Source: Affinundibacterium flavidum (GTDB lineage Bacteria; Pseudomonadota; Gammaproteobacteria; Burkholderiales; Burkholderiaceae_D). Taken from it: a DNA stretch of 64,000 nucleotides. The stretch lies in contig NZ_JACOGA010000006.1 in the NCBI RefSeq assembly GCF_014284175.1, positions 186,001 through 250,000 on the forward strand, read 5' to 3'. Below, piece after piece: positions 1 to 8,476 of the stretch. Position 1 is the first letter of the stretch. Every line of letters starts with the position of its first letter. The notes below the pieces were generated by a model, which worked only from the letters and a program-made list of their open reading frames with translations, was not told the DNA's origin and searched no databases. A program made the position numbers and the translations under genes.

Positions 1-84
1 CTGATGATTAATTCGTTCGAATCGAGCGAATTATCTGATTATATGCCTAATTTGTGGGCGCGTTAACTGTCTGAATTTGTGAGA

Positions 85-843
85 TTAGGCGCATTTCTTA
101 AATTTCAAAAAACCATTCAAAGCAAGACGCGCAGTACTTGGATCATCGTTTAGCAGTGTTGGCTGCGCGATTTGCGCGGCGTGAAAGATCGTTCCTTCGT
201 AGAACAGTGCGCGATTCGATTTGGCTTCGACTGTGTGCATCAGTTCAAAATACGCATTGCTAGCGTGTAGATAGCTGGCTGGTGCTTGTAGCTTCTCATC
301 GCAGACCTGCGTGGATGCGTGCTGTAGATCAGTGAGTAATTGACGTGTGTCGTCGATGCCTAGCTTGGGTCGATAAAAACTGGTGCCGCCTAACTCGGGG
401 CGGTCGAACAGATAGACCACTGCGGCGGCGATGCCCATGCCGGGTGGAGAGCTTTCTGCATCCCGATGGCAGAGCCTTTGTAAGGGGTGTAACTGTGGTG
501 GCTGTAAAGTCGTCATGGACATGCGACATGCAACACCGAGCTGGCGTCGAGCTTGGAAATACGGTCGTAATTGCAGCATGAAAAATTGTTCTAGGGCGAG
601 CGCAAACTGGCGTCCCATATTGATTTCCACGCCAGGAAAATAGTTATCGTTGTCGTAGCGAAATGCATAGCGCTGCTCTTGCGCAAAGTCGACGAGTGCT
701 CGCGGTTCGCGCAAGAAATCATCGATCACCAGACAATCGTGTCCATCAAATAAGGGCAGTCTTTGTATCGTTGCTTGTGGGTTAAACAGGCTTGATGGAT
801 TGCTGACGACGTAGCCTGTCGGATTATTCAGGGATAGGTTCAT
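85..843 (-). CDS. DUF6445 family protein (putative 2OG-Fe(II)-oxygenase-like)
   Basis: A 252-residue cytosolic protein without signal peptide. The middle holds LCHRDAESSPPG and then LFDRPELGGTSFYRP, and the C-terminal part holds LFYEGTIFHAAQ. An HxD followed by a distal FHA is the metal-binding arrangement of 2OG-Fe(II) oxygenases, and these motifs match what I know of DUF6445. The family is often found beside flavin-dependent halogenase genes in carbohydrate loci; one such gene lies at 6751-8316 here. The gene begins 42 bp after the GH16 stop on the same strand, so it is probably co-transcribed with the glucanase from the operator-bearing promoter near 1.92 kb. No strong ribosome binding site precedes the ATG. 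Family assignment is fairly secure; the reaction is unknown. Confidence 0.7.
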   Translation of the reverse strand: MNLSLNNPTGYVVSNPSSLFNPQATIQRLPLFDGHDCLVIDDFLREPRALVDFAQEQRYAFRYDNDNYFPGVEINMGRQFALALEQFFMLQLRPYFQARRQLGVACRMSMTTLQPPQLHPLQRLCHRDAESSPPGMGIAAAVVYLFDRPELGGTSFYRPKLGIDDTRQLLTDLQHASTQVCDEKLQAPASYLHASNAYFELMHTVEAKSNRALFYEGTIFHAAQIAQPTLLNDDPSTARLALNGFLKFKKCA

Positions 844-885
844 GCGGGTTATCGATTATGCTTGACTATGGCTAATTATGGTTGA

Positions 886-1857
886 TTACGGTTGATATAC
901 CCGCACATAATCGATTTCAAATTTGCTGGGAAAAATGCTGTCATCGACAGTTCCACCGAGATCGCCACCGATGGCTAAATTCAGAATCAGATATTGCGGC
1001 TGATCGAATGGCCATTTTTTGTAATCGCCATTTTTGGGATTGATGAATTGGAAGTAATACTTGTTGTCGACGCCGATGGCGACTTGTTCTTGATTCCAAA
1101 ACAGTTGATAAATATGGAAAGCATCGCAGGCATCATTGACCACCGTCTCTTTGGTGTTGCCGGTGCCGCTAGGCCAGTTGTAGAACGCAGAATACGCGCT
1201 ACCCAAGATTTTTCCCTTGTTCTTGCCTACGTGTTCCATGATATCGATTTCACCGTCATCAGGCCATACGCCTTTGCTGCCCAAAGTCCAGATGGCTGGC
1301 CAAGTGCCTAGCCCGCATGGGAGTTTCGCACGAATTTCAAAATAACCATAAGTCCAGCTGGCTTTGCCGCGCGTTAGCAGGCGGGCTGAGGTGTAAGCTT
1401 GGCCACCAAAATCTGGTGCTGCGCTAAGCTGTTCTTTGCGTGCGGTAATCGTCAGCAAGCCGTTTTCTACCATGCTATTTTCTAGCCGATCTTTTGCGTA
1501 GTATTGCGCTTCATTGTTATACCACCCAGCCTTGTTGCGCTCGGTGTCAAACATCCATTTCGATGCATCGGGTAAGCCGCTACGATCAAATTCATCGGCC
1601 CACACCAGTTTCCAATTCGTCGGTACGCCAGCGCCCGGCAAGGCAGGGGCACTGACCACAGGTGTGGAATTGCCGTTGCTAACAGGTGTGCTTGTAGATG
1701 TCGCCGAACTGGCCGTACTGGCTGAACTTCCACCGCAGGCGCTGACGATACTGCACATCCCGATCACCGCAAATGCGCGCCCCAATTGCCACCATTGATG
1801 TACGAGAGTAGGGGGATTAGTGCTTGATGAGCAGGGGTGGTCGTCGAGAAATTGCAT
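886..1857 (-). CDS. GH16 endo-beta-1,3-glucanase (laminarinase) lipoprotein
   Basis: Secreted glycoside hydrolase family 16 enzyme, expected to cut internal beta-1,3 bonds of laminarin-like glucans. The GH16 catalytic signature GEIDIMEHVG lies near residue 205 of the 325-residue frame, with E205 as nucleophile, D207 as assistant and E210 as acid/base. The N-terminal hydrophobic segment ends in a lipobox-like VSAC (Cys about 43) followed by a Ser/Thr-rich linker, so the enzyme is probably a lipoprotein on the cell surface or in the periplasm. An in-frame ATG at 1863 is only two bases from the GGAG ribosome binding site; the ATG at 1857 has about eight bases spacing and is preferred. A LacI-type operator lies about 60 bp upstream. 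DUF6445 follows in the same transcription unit. Confidence 0.9.
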   Translation of the reverse strand: MQFLDDHPCSSSTNPPTLVHQWWQLGRAFAVIGMCSIVSACGGSSASTASSATSTSTPVSNGNSTPVVSAPALPGAGVPTNWKLVWADEFDRSGLPDASKWMFDTERNKAGWYNNEAQYYAKDRLENSMVENGLLTITARKEQLSAAPDFGGQAYTSARLLTRGKASWTYGYFEIRAKLPCGLGTWPAIWTLGSKGVWPDDGEIDIMEHVGKNKGKILGSAYSAFYNWPSGTGNTKETVVNDACDAFHIYQLFWNQEQVAIGVDNKYYFQFINPKNGDYKKWPFDQPQYLILNLAIGGDLGGTVDDSIFPSKFEIDYVRVYQP

Positions 1858-1917
1858 GCACATGTCTCCGGTGTCGTCTAGTTTTTAGGGCTTTTGTTGC
1901 ATTCCAGTGGAAAAATA

Positions 1918-1931
1918 TGGAATCGTTTCCA
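1918..1931. promoter_or_regulatory. LacI-family operator upstream of GH16
   Basis: The sequence TGGAATCGTTTCCA is a near-perfect 14-bp palindrome with a central CG, the hallmark of LacI/GalR operators. It lies about 60 bp upstream of the preferred GH16 start and matches the sites at 2115, 10082 and 13609. Confidence 0.75.
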
Positions 1932-2114
1932 ATTTGTTGAGAAGTATGGCATTATTCATTTTTAGGTGTCAACAGAAAAAAACGATACAGGCGCATCAAA
2001 ACACACAGACTTAGCGGTATTGAAAACGACGTATTATCTAAGTGAGCAAGGGTGCTCTCTAGGTGTCGAATTGTTTGACAGTAAAAAATGAAGGGTGCTA
2101 TAGTTCAACGCCAA

Positions 2115-2128
2115 TGGGAACGTTTCCA
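2115..2128. promoter_or_regulatory. LacI-family operator upstream of the sugar ABC operon
   Basis: TGGGAACGTTTCCA is a central-CG palindrome, extended by CCAA and TTGG flanks to cover about 2111-2133. It is about 370 bp upstream of the binding-protein start, so either the promoter lies far upstream or the site acts on the divergent side too. It has the same consensus as the three other sites in the locus. Confidence 0.7.
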
Positions 2129-2260
2129 ATTGGTTGAAGTGATAGAGATTTAGACCACGACTATTTTGGGCAATTGCCTTGGATGAATAAGCTAATCGCT
2201 GGCTTAGGTAATAGGTGAGGTACAGTCGGGTACTAACTAAGGTGTTAAGCGATGCGTTTT

Positions 2261-2326
2261 GTAGGGCGGGTGCAACCCGCGCCGCCCGTCCATCGAGCAC
2301 CTGAGCTGCGAGGGCCGCACCCGTCA
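2261..2326. repeat. Palindromic REP-like element, copy 1 (degenerate)
   Basis: Begins with GTAGGGCGGGTGCAACCCGC and ends with a weak inverted counterpart around GGGCCGCACCCGTC. It is related to the intact 82-bp element at 16768-16849 but has lost much of its right arm. Confidence 0.55.
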
Positions 2327-2483
2327 TACAATTTTCATTGAACACTCATGGCACCAGAGCTTTGCTTTCATGAGCGACTCAAAAAACACAAGGCCGGCGA
2401 TATGTGAAGATACATTTGCAATCGTCGGTTGAATTATGAGTATGTATAGTGCAGACAAAGTATCTGCATTGATAGGAGACAAG

Positions 2484-3776
2484 ATGTTGTTATTATCGAG
2501 CACAAGACTCGCGCTGGGCTTAGCGATAAGCATGGCAACGTGGACGGCAAGCGCTTTAGGCCTTGCGGCAGAATCAGGAAAAGTGGCACCGCAAGCAGCC
2601 AAACCACTACCCGCAGAAAAGGCTGAAATCATTCATTGGTGGACATCTAATAGCGAATCCGCAGCGGTAAAGTTGATCGCCGAAAATTATCGTAAAGCTG
2701 GCGGGATTTGGGTCGATACCGCCATCGCGGGTGCCGATCAGGCGCGTGCTGTGGCGATCAATCGCATCGTTGGTAGTAATCCTCCTACAGCGGCACAATT
2801 TAACACCACCAAGCAATTCCTCGATCTGGTCGAACAAGACATGTTGAACAATGTCGATGACGTCGCGAAGAGTGAAGGCTGGGAAAAAATTCTGCCAGAA
2901 CCTATGCTCAACGTGATTCGTATCAAAGGGCACTACTACGCGGTTCCGGTGAATATTCATATGCAAACTTGGTTCTGGTATTCCAAAGCCGCCTTCAAAA
3001 AAGCTGGCATTGCCAAAGAACCTGCCAGCATGGATGAGATGTTTGCTGCTATGGATAAACTTAAAGCGGCAGGAATTATCCCGCTCGCCCATGGTGGTCA
3101 AGCCTGGCAAGAAACCATCGTATTTCAAGCGATGTTGACGAATGTTGGTGGTAAGGACTTGTACTTGAGCGTGATCCGCGACCGTGATCAAAAAGCGATC
3201 AACTCAGAAGCCTTCAAAAAAGTCCTGATCGCCTTTAAGCGCATGCAAAGCTATATCGATCCGGGCTCACCGGGACGTAATTGGAACGATGCCACGGCAC
3301 TTTTGATCAGCGGCAAAGCTGGCGTGCAAATCATGGGCGACTGGGTGAAAGGTGAATTCGCTGCAGCCAAACAAGTGGCGGGTAAAGATTTTGGCTGTAT
3401 CGCAGGCTTAACGCCTAACACACCGTATCTGATTCAAGGCGATGCTTTTGTATTTCCGCGCACGAATAATCCTGGCACTGTGCAAGCGCAAAAGTTACTC
3501 GCCAAAGTTCTGTTGACACCAAACACGCAGTTGGAATTTAACAAGCTGAAGGGTTCTATTCCTATCCGCAGTGACGTAGACACTTCTAGTATGGATATTT
3601 GTGCCCAAGCTGGCGTGGCGATTATGAAAGATAAATCACGTCAAGTCGGCATCAGTGAAATCTTCCTCACGCCGGATCAAAACGGCGCGCTGCAAGATAT
3701 TTTGACGGCATTTTGGAATACACGTATGCCGGTAGAAAAAGCGCAAAAGAGTATCGCCAGCGCACTGAAGGACTAA
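2484..3776 (+). CDS. Sugar ABC transporter substrate-binding protein
   Basis: Periplasmic extracellular solute-binding protein of the carbohydrate (MalE-like, CUT1) class, expected to capture beta-gluco-oligosaccharides for the adjacent importer. The open frame begins at 2436, but the ATG at 2484 has an AGGAGAC ribosome binding site and opens directly into a signal peptide (MLLLSSTRLALGLAISMATW, cut near the Ala-rich stretch), so I choose 2484. The mature part begins with AEIIHWWTSNSESAAV, typical of the fold's first strand. Two permeases follow after 15 bp with the same orientation, then the ATPase. The LacI operator lies upstream. Substrate is inferred from the neighbouring glucanases. Confidence 0.9.
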   Translation: MLLLSSTRLALGLAISMATWTASALGLAAESGKVAPQAAKPLPAEKAEIIHWWTSNSESAAVKLIAENYRKAGGIWVDTAIAGADQARAVAINRIVGSNPPTAAQFNTTKQFLDLVEQDMLNNVDDVAKSEGWEKILPEPMLNVIRIKGHYYAVPVNIHMQTWFWYSKAAFKKAGIAKEPASMDEMFAAMDKLKAAGIIPLAHGGQAWQETIVFQAMLTNVGGKDLYLSVIRDRDQKAINSEAFKKVLIAFKRMQSYIDPGSPGRNWNDATALLISGKAGVQIMGDWVKGEFAAAKQVAGKDFGCIAGLTPNTPYLIQGDAFVFPRTNNPGTVQAQKLLAKVLLTPNTQLEFNKLKGSIPIRSDVDTSSMDICAQAGVAIMKDKSRQVGISEIFLTPDQNGALQDILTAFWNTRMPVEKAQKSIASALKD

Positions 3777-3791
3777 CAGGATTTCGCCGGA

Positions 3792-4667
3792 ATGAAACTC
3801 AAACGACTGACACGCCGCCTCTCACCCATCGTTGCCATAGTGCCGATGGCGTTGGTGACTTTGGTCGCCTATTTGGGAGCGACTTTGTGGTCGATTAAAG
3901 TGTCATTCTCAAACTCACGCACCATGCCCACCGACACCTTTGTCGGTTTTGCACAATATGTGAAATTGTTTGAGAATGACCGCTGGATGCTGTCGATAGA
4001 AAACATTGCGATTTACACCGTGCTCTTTATTCTGATCAGTATGCTGCTGGGATTTTTGTTAGCCGTGTTTATCGATCAGAAAGTCATGGCCGAAGGCGTA
4101 CTGCGCACCGTGTTTCTGTATCCGTATGCGATGTCGTTTGTGGCGACTGGTTTGATCTGGCAATGGATGCTCACGCCCGGCATAGGCATAGAATACGCCG
4201 TACGACAAATGGGATTTCCCGACTTCACGTTTGATTGGATTATCGATCAGGATAAAGTGATTTACACCGTCGTCATCGCGACTGTCTGGCAAACCGCGGG
4301 TCTGGTGATGGCACTTTTACTCGCTGCGCTACGTGGTATCGACGAAGAGATCTGGAAAGCCGCACGCCTGGATGGTATTCCTGTCTGGCGCGTCTATGTG
4401 TCGATTGTGATTCCTATGTTAGCCCCAGCTATTGCGACGGTCTTTCTGCTGCTGTCGACGGCCGCTATTAAACTTTTCGATTCGGTCGTGGCGATGACGC
4501 AAGGCGGTCCTGGTACTGCTAGTGAAGTCCCAGCCAAATTTATTATGGATCACTTATTCGGGCGTGCGAATATCGCTTTAGCTTCCGCTGGAGCAGTGAT
4601 GCTGCTGGTTCCCGTGATCGTTATCTTGGCACCCTATGTGTACGCCCGCAGCCGGAGGAAGCATTGA
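3792..4667 (+). CDS. Sugar ABC transporter permease (MalF-type)
   Basis: Inner-membrane permease of 291 residues with six predicted membrane segments. The cytoplasmic coupling loop carries an EAA motif around residues 181-200 (EEIWKAARLDGIPVWRVY), which docks the ATPase. It has the short N-terminus usual for CUT1 permeases of this type, without the large MalF periplasmic loop. Only 15 bp separate it from the binding-protein gene, and its TGA overlaps the next start by one base, so the genes are translationally linked. Confidence 0.92.
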   Translation: MKLKRLTRRLSPIVAIVPMALVTLVAYLGATLWSIKVSFSNSRTMPTDTFVGFAQYVKLFENDRWMLSIENIAIYTVLFILISMLLGFLLAVFIDQKVMAEGVLRTVFLYPYAMSFVATGLIWQWMLTPGIGIEYAVRQMGFPDFTFDWIIDQDKVIYTVVIATVWQTAGLVMALLLAALRGIDEEIWKAARLDGIPVWRVYVSIVIPMLAPAIATVFLLLSTAAIKLFDSVVAMTQGGPGTASEVPAKFIMDHLFGRANIALASAGAVMLLVPVIVILAPYVYARSRRKH

Positions 4668-5596
4668 TGTCGACTCCGATCAGCCAAGGCGTATCACCAA
4701 AGCGAGTTGCATCATCGCCGCGTCACAAAAAGTCTATCAGCAAGAAATTCACAACACCTGCCCGGCTCGGTATCTATGCCTTCTTGCTCAGTGCTGCGAT
4801 TTTCTTTTTGCTGCCGCTCTACATCATGTTGGTCACTTCGGTGAAAAGTATGGATGAAATCCGTCTTGGAAACATCTTTGCCTTACCTATGCAATTTACG
4901 CTAGAACCGTGGATGACAGCATGGAGCAGCGCCTGCACCGGTATCGCGTGTGAAGGCATACGCGGCGGCTTTATGAATTCAGTCGCGATCGCCGTGCCGA
5001 GCACCATTATTCCCATCTTGCTTGGCGCCTTGAATGGATATGCTTTGTCGTTTTGGCGACCACGTGGTGCGAATATTTTATTCGGAATTTTGATGGTCGG
5101 CGCTTTTATCCCTGTGCAGGTGATGATTTTTCCCCTAGTGCGGATACTGGCTAGTGTAGATTTGTATAGCTCGCTCCCAGGAATTGTGCTGGTGCATACG
5201 GTGTTTAGTATGCCGGTGATGACCCTCTTATTTCGCAATTATTACAGCACCATACCGCATGAATTGTTTCAGGCGGCGCGCATCGATGGTGGCGGTTTTG
5301 TCCGCATCTTTGTGCAACTGGTTTTGCCGATGTCAACGCCGATGATCGTTGTCGCTGCGATCATGCAATTGACTGGCGTATGGAACGATTACATCCTCGG
5401 CCTAGTGTTCGCTGGACGTGAGCATTTGCCAATGACAGTGCAACTCAACAACGTGATTAATACGACCACCGGCACTCGTTTGTATAACGTGAATATGGCA
5501 GCGACGATCTTGACATCGCTGGTGCCGCTGACCTTGTACTTCGTCTCAGGACGCTGGTTTGTACGAGGCATTGCAGCAGGCGCAGTGAAGGGATGA
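4667..5596 (+). CDS. Sugar ABC transporter permease (MalG-type)
   Basis: Second inner-membrane permease of the importer, about 309 residues. A hydrophilic 30-residue N-terminus precedes the first membrane segment, and the EAA loop (HELFQAARIDGGGFVRIF) lies near residue 195. The frame can open at TTG 4664, but ATG 4667 overlaps the upstream stop as TGATG and has a GGAGG site nearby, so it is the likely start. It forms a heterodimer with the preceding MalF-type protein. Confidence 0.92.
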   Translation: MSTPISQGVSPKRVASSPRHKKSISKKFTTPARLGIYAFLLSAAIFFLLPLYIMLVTSVKSMDEIRLGNIFALPMQFTLEPWMTAWSSACTGIACEGIRGGFMNSVAIAVPSTIIPILLGALNGYALSFWRPRGANILFGILMVGAFIPVQVMIFPLVRILASVDLYSSLPGIVLVHTVFSMPVMTLLFRNYYSTIPHELFQAARIDGGGFVRIFVQLVLPMSTPMIVVAAIMQLTGVWNDYILGLVFAGREHLPMTVQLNNVINTTTGTRLYNVNMAATILTSLVPLTLYFVSGRWFVRGIAAGAVKG

Positions 5597-5676
5597 AGGA
5601 TGAGGCAGGATTGCCTGATCTAACAGTTTAAGTTGTAGCAAGAATTTAGAAAAGTAGAGAAAACAAAGGAAACATA

Positions 5677-6741
5677 GTGGCGAATGTCAGTTTGCAAAAC
5701 TTGGGCATCAATCTGGGTGGAAATCAGATCATTTCCGAACTCAATCTCGCGGTCGAAGCGGGTGAGTTCCTGGTCTTGCTTGGCCCTTCCGGTTGTGGCA
5801 AGTCGACCTTATTGCATGCGATTGCAGGCTTAATTGATGTCAGCGCAGGTACGGTGGAAATCGCTGGGCAAGATATGACTTGGGCCGACCCTAGCGAGCG
5901 TCAAATTGGCATGGTGTTCCAATCTTATGCGCTGTATCCCACGATGACGGTGGAGAAAAATATGTCCTTTGGTTTGCGTATCAACGGCACTCCGAAAGAT
6001 GAAATTGCCCGCCGTATTCATAAGGTGGCCGAGATGTTGCACTTGACTCCTTTGCTCAAACGCAAACCAGCTGCACTCTCCGGTGGGCAACGTCAACGTG
6101 TGGCGATAGGGCGCGCTTTAGTGCGCGAGGCGGAAGTATTTTTGTTCGACGAACCGCTGTCGAATCTGGATGCCAAACTCCGTACCAATTTGCGGCGTGA
6201 GCTTAAGCTTTTGCATCAACAATTGCAGTCCACCATGATTTATGTGACGCATGATCAAGTTGAAGCGATGACCCTGGCAACCCGCATCGTCGTCATGCAA
6301 GGGGGGGAAATTCAACAAATCGGTACGCCGGAATGTGTGTATGAACGACCAGTCAATTTGTTTGTCGCTGGATTTTTGGGTGCTCCCGCGATGAATTTCA
6401 TCAGTGGTCAACTTGATGCGCAGAAACGCTTTATGTCGAATTCTCTGAATATGGATTTATCTGCGTACTCCTTTACGCAGCCGTGGCTCAGTACCGCAGA
6501 GGTAATTTTAGGCGTACGCCCAGAGCAGATACAAATTCGCGAAGATGGTCAATTTGTCGGCTCGGTGGCCTTGGTTGAACCTATGGGGAATCATCAAGTC
6601 GTGTGGCTACAAGCTGGTGCACAGACGATTTCTTGTATCGTGAATGAGCAGCGCCCGTTTGCGATTGGCCAGACCGTGTTGTACAGCATCGACACCCGTA
6701 AGATTTCCTTGTTTGATCCACAAACCGAACAACGACTATAA
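5677..6741 (+). CDS. Sugar ABC transporter ATP-binding protein (MalK/UgpC-like)
   Basis: Cytoplasmic ATPase that drives the sugar importer. Walker A is GPSGCGKST at residues 36-44, the signature LSGGQRQRV lies near residue 134, and Walker B VFLFDEPLSNLDAK begins near residue 154, followed by an H-loop in YVTHDQVEAMT. The C-terminal third is a TOBE/MalK regulatory domain with GVRPEQIQI. The start is GTG after an AAGGAAA ribosome binding site. An 80-bp gap without an obvious terminator separates it from the permease, and the halogenase gene follows after 9 bp. At 354 residues it has the usual family length. Confidence 0.93.
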   Translation: MANVSLQNLGINLGGNQIISELNLAVEAGEFLVLLGPSGCGKSTLLHAIAGLIDVSAGTVEIAGQDMTWADPSERQIGMVFQSYALYPTMTVEKNMSFGLRINGTPKDEIARRIHKVAEMLHLTPLLKRKPAALSGGQRQRVAIGRALVREAEVFLFDEPLSNLDAKLRTNLRRELKLLHQQLQSTMIYVTHDQVEAMTLATRIVVMQGGEIQQIGTPECVYERPVNLFVAGFLGAPAMNFISGQLDAQKRFMSNSLNMDLSAYSFTQPWLSTAEVILGVRPEQIQIREDGQFVGSVALVEPMGNHQVVWLQAGAQTISCIVNEQRPFAIGQTVLYSIDTRKISLFDPQTEQRL

Positions 6742-6750
6742 GCAAAGCCT

Positions 6751-8316
6751 ATGAATATCGCTTCTGAAACAGATAAAGCAATACGAGAAATCGTCATCGT
6801 TGGTGGCGGCACTGCGGGCTGGATGACGGCGGCGGCACTGTCGCGCATGCTGCCTCAGGGCAAACGTTTGCGCTTGGTCGAATCAGATCAAATCTCAACC
6901 ATTGGTGTCGGTGAGGCGACCATTCCCAGTATTCGCGCCTTCAATCAATTATTGAATTTGGACGAAGATGAATTCATCCGCGAAACCCAAGCGACATTTA
7001 AACTGGGCATAGAGTTTGTGAATTGGGGAAATCAGGGCGATTCTTATATCCATGGTTTTGGTCAGATTGGTCGCGATCAGGTGGTCGCTAAATTTTATCA
7101 ATACTGGCTGAAGATGTATCAGGCCGGGAAAGCGCCAGATCTCGAAGCTTTCTCTATCAACACCGTGGCACCGCGTCATGCCAAGTTTATGCGCCCGCCG
7201 AAAGACATGCCAAACTCGCCGCTGTCAGATATTTCGTATGCGTTTCATTTTGATGCTGGTTTGTATGCTCGCTATCTGCGTGGTATCGCTGAGCGTCAGG
7301 GTGTGCTCCGTACCGAGGGGCGTATCGTTGAAGTGGGCACCCATCCAGAGAATGGGCACATCGCCAGCCTGCGGATGGAAAACGGCGAACAAATCGAGGG
7401 CGATTTGTTTATCGATTGTTCCGGTTTGTCGGCACTATTGATAGAAAAGACGCTGCATACTGGCTTTGAAGATTGGAGTCATTGGCTGCCTGCGGATAGC
7501 GCAATTGCGGTGCCCTGTGTGCCAGCCGGAGCCCTGCTCCCCTATACCCGTTCCAGCGCCCATCAGGCTGGCTGGCAGTGGCGGATTCCGCTGCAACACC
7601 GAACCGGCAACGGTCATGTGTTTTGTAGTAAGTTTATGAGTGCAGATGAGGCGCAAGCGATATTGCTGAATAATTTGGATGGCGAAGCACTGGCAGAACC
7701 GCGCTTGATCCGTTTCACCACCGGAAAGCGCAAGCGTGCATGGAATAAAAACTGTGTGGCGATAGGGCTTGCTGGGGGATTTATGGAGCCTTTAGAATCG
7801 ACCAGCATACACATGATACAAACGGCGATTATGCGCTTGTTGAGTTTGTTCCCAGATCGCGCATTTAGCCAGGTCGATATCGATACCTATAACGCCCAAA
7901 ACGATGAAGAATATCAGCGCATCCGCGATTTTCTGATCATGCATTACAAATTAAACCAACATCAAGATGCCGATTTCTGGCGCTATTGCCGTGAGATGGA
8001 AGTGCCAGCAGAAGTCCAGCATCGCATTGATTTGTATCGTAGTCATGGGCGAATTTTCCGTTTGGGTGAAGAATTATTTGCCGATGCCAGTTGGCTGCAA
8101 GTCATGCATGGTCAGGGTTTGCGGGCGCAGAGTTATCATCCGCTGGTCGATCAACGCAGTGAGGAAGATATCGATTATTTCCTAACTCAAGTACAAAAAA
8201 CGATACAAAAGTGTGTGGACGTCATGCCCACACATGCGGAATTTATTGCGGCAACTTGTGCTGCGGAAAAAGTACAGCTTGAAAGAACAATGAATAAACC
8301 GCGCTACGGCACTTGA
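6751..8316 (+). CDS. Flavin-dependent tryptophan halogenase family protein
   Basis: A 521-residue FAD enzyme of the PrnA-like family. The nucleotide-binding motif VGGGTAGW is at residues 17-24, the conserved lysine of the ATFKLGI segment is K84 (PrnA K79 equivalent), the halogenase motif WQWRIP is at residues 275-280, and EPLESTSI follows near residue 350. All diagnostic residues are present, so an active halogenase is plausible. Its position 9 bp after the sugar-importer ATPase and before LacI ties it to glucan use rather than to an antibiotic cluster. Members of this group are known beside TonB receptors and DUF6445 genes in Proteobacteria, usually with unknown natural substrate; some are reported to act on free indoles. 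No flavin reductase partner is visible. Confidence 0.88.
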   Translation: MNIASETDKAIREIVIVGGGTAGWMTAAALSRMLPQGKRLRLVESDQISTIGVGEATIPSIRAFNQLLNLDEDEFIRETQATFKLGIEFVNWGNQGDSYIHGFGQIGRDQVVAKFYQYWLKMYQAGKAPDLEAFSINTVAPRHAKFMRPPKDMPNSPLSDISYAFHFDAGLYARYLRGIAERQGVLRTEGRIVEVGTHPENGHIASLRMENGEQIEGDLFIDCSGLSALLIEKTLHTGFEDWSHWLPADSAIAVPCVPAGALLPYTRSSAHQAGWQWRIPLQHRTGNGHVFCSKFMSADEAQAILLNNLDGEALAEPRLIRFTTGKRKRAWNKNCVAIGLAGGFMEPLESTSIHMIQTAIMRLLSLFPDRAFSQVDIDTYNAQNDEEYQRIRDFLIMHYKLNQHQDADFWRYCREMEVPAEVQHRIDLYRSHGRIFRLGEELFADASWLQVMHGQGLRAQSYHPLVDQRSEEDIDYFLTQVQKTIQKCVDVMPTHAEFIAATCAAEKVQLERTMNKPRYGT

Positions 8317-8476
8317 GCTTGGAGCTTACGTGGTGCTTAGGTGTCGTAGTGGTAAAGCTGTAGCACCTGCGTAGTGGAATGAACGGAAGGGCGGAAGAGC
8401 GCGTTACAATAGCTCTTTCTGAGCATATTTTTCAGCGCACATTCTTCACATGAGGAAAGCGAGAGAATAAGAGATT

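Larger units (their letters stand above)
1864..2435. other. Divergent intergenic region between GH16 and the ABC operon
   Basis: About 570 bp separate the leftward GH16 gene from the rightward ABC operon. It holds two LacI-type operators (1918-1931 and 2115-2128) and a copy of the palindromic repeat starting at 2261. The open frames inside it, such as 2034-2345 on the minus strand, show no recognisable domain and run across the operator and repeat, so I do not call them genes. Confidence 0.7.

Noticed and set aside
2034..2632. Minus-strand open frames between GH16 and the ABC operon
   Set aside because: They cross the operator and a repeat and overlap the signal-peptide region of the binding protein; no homology is recognised.
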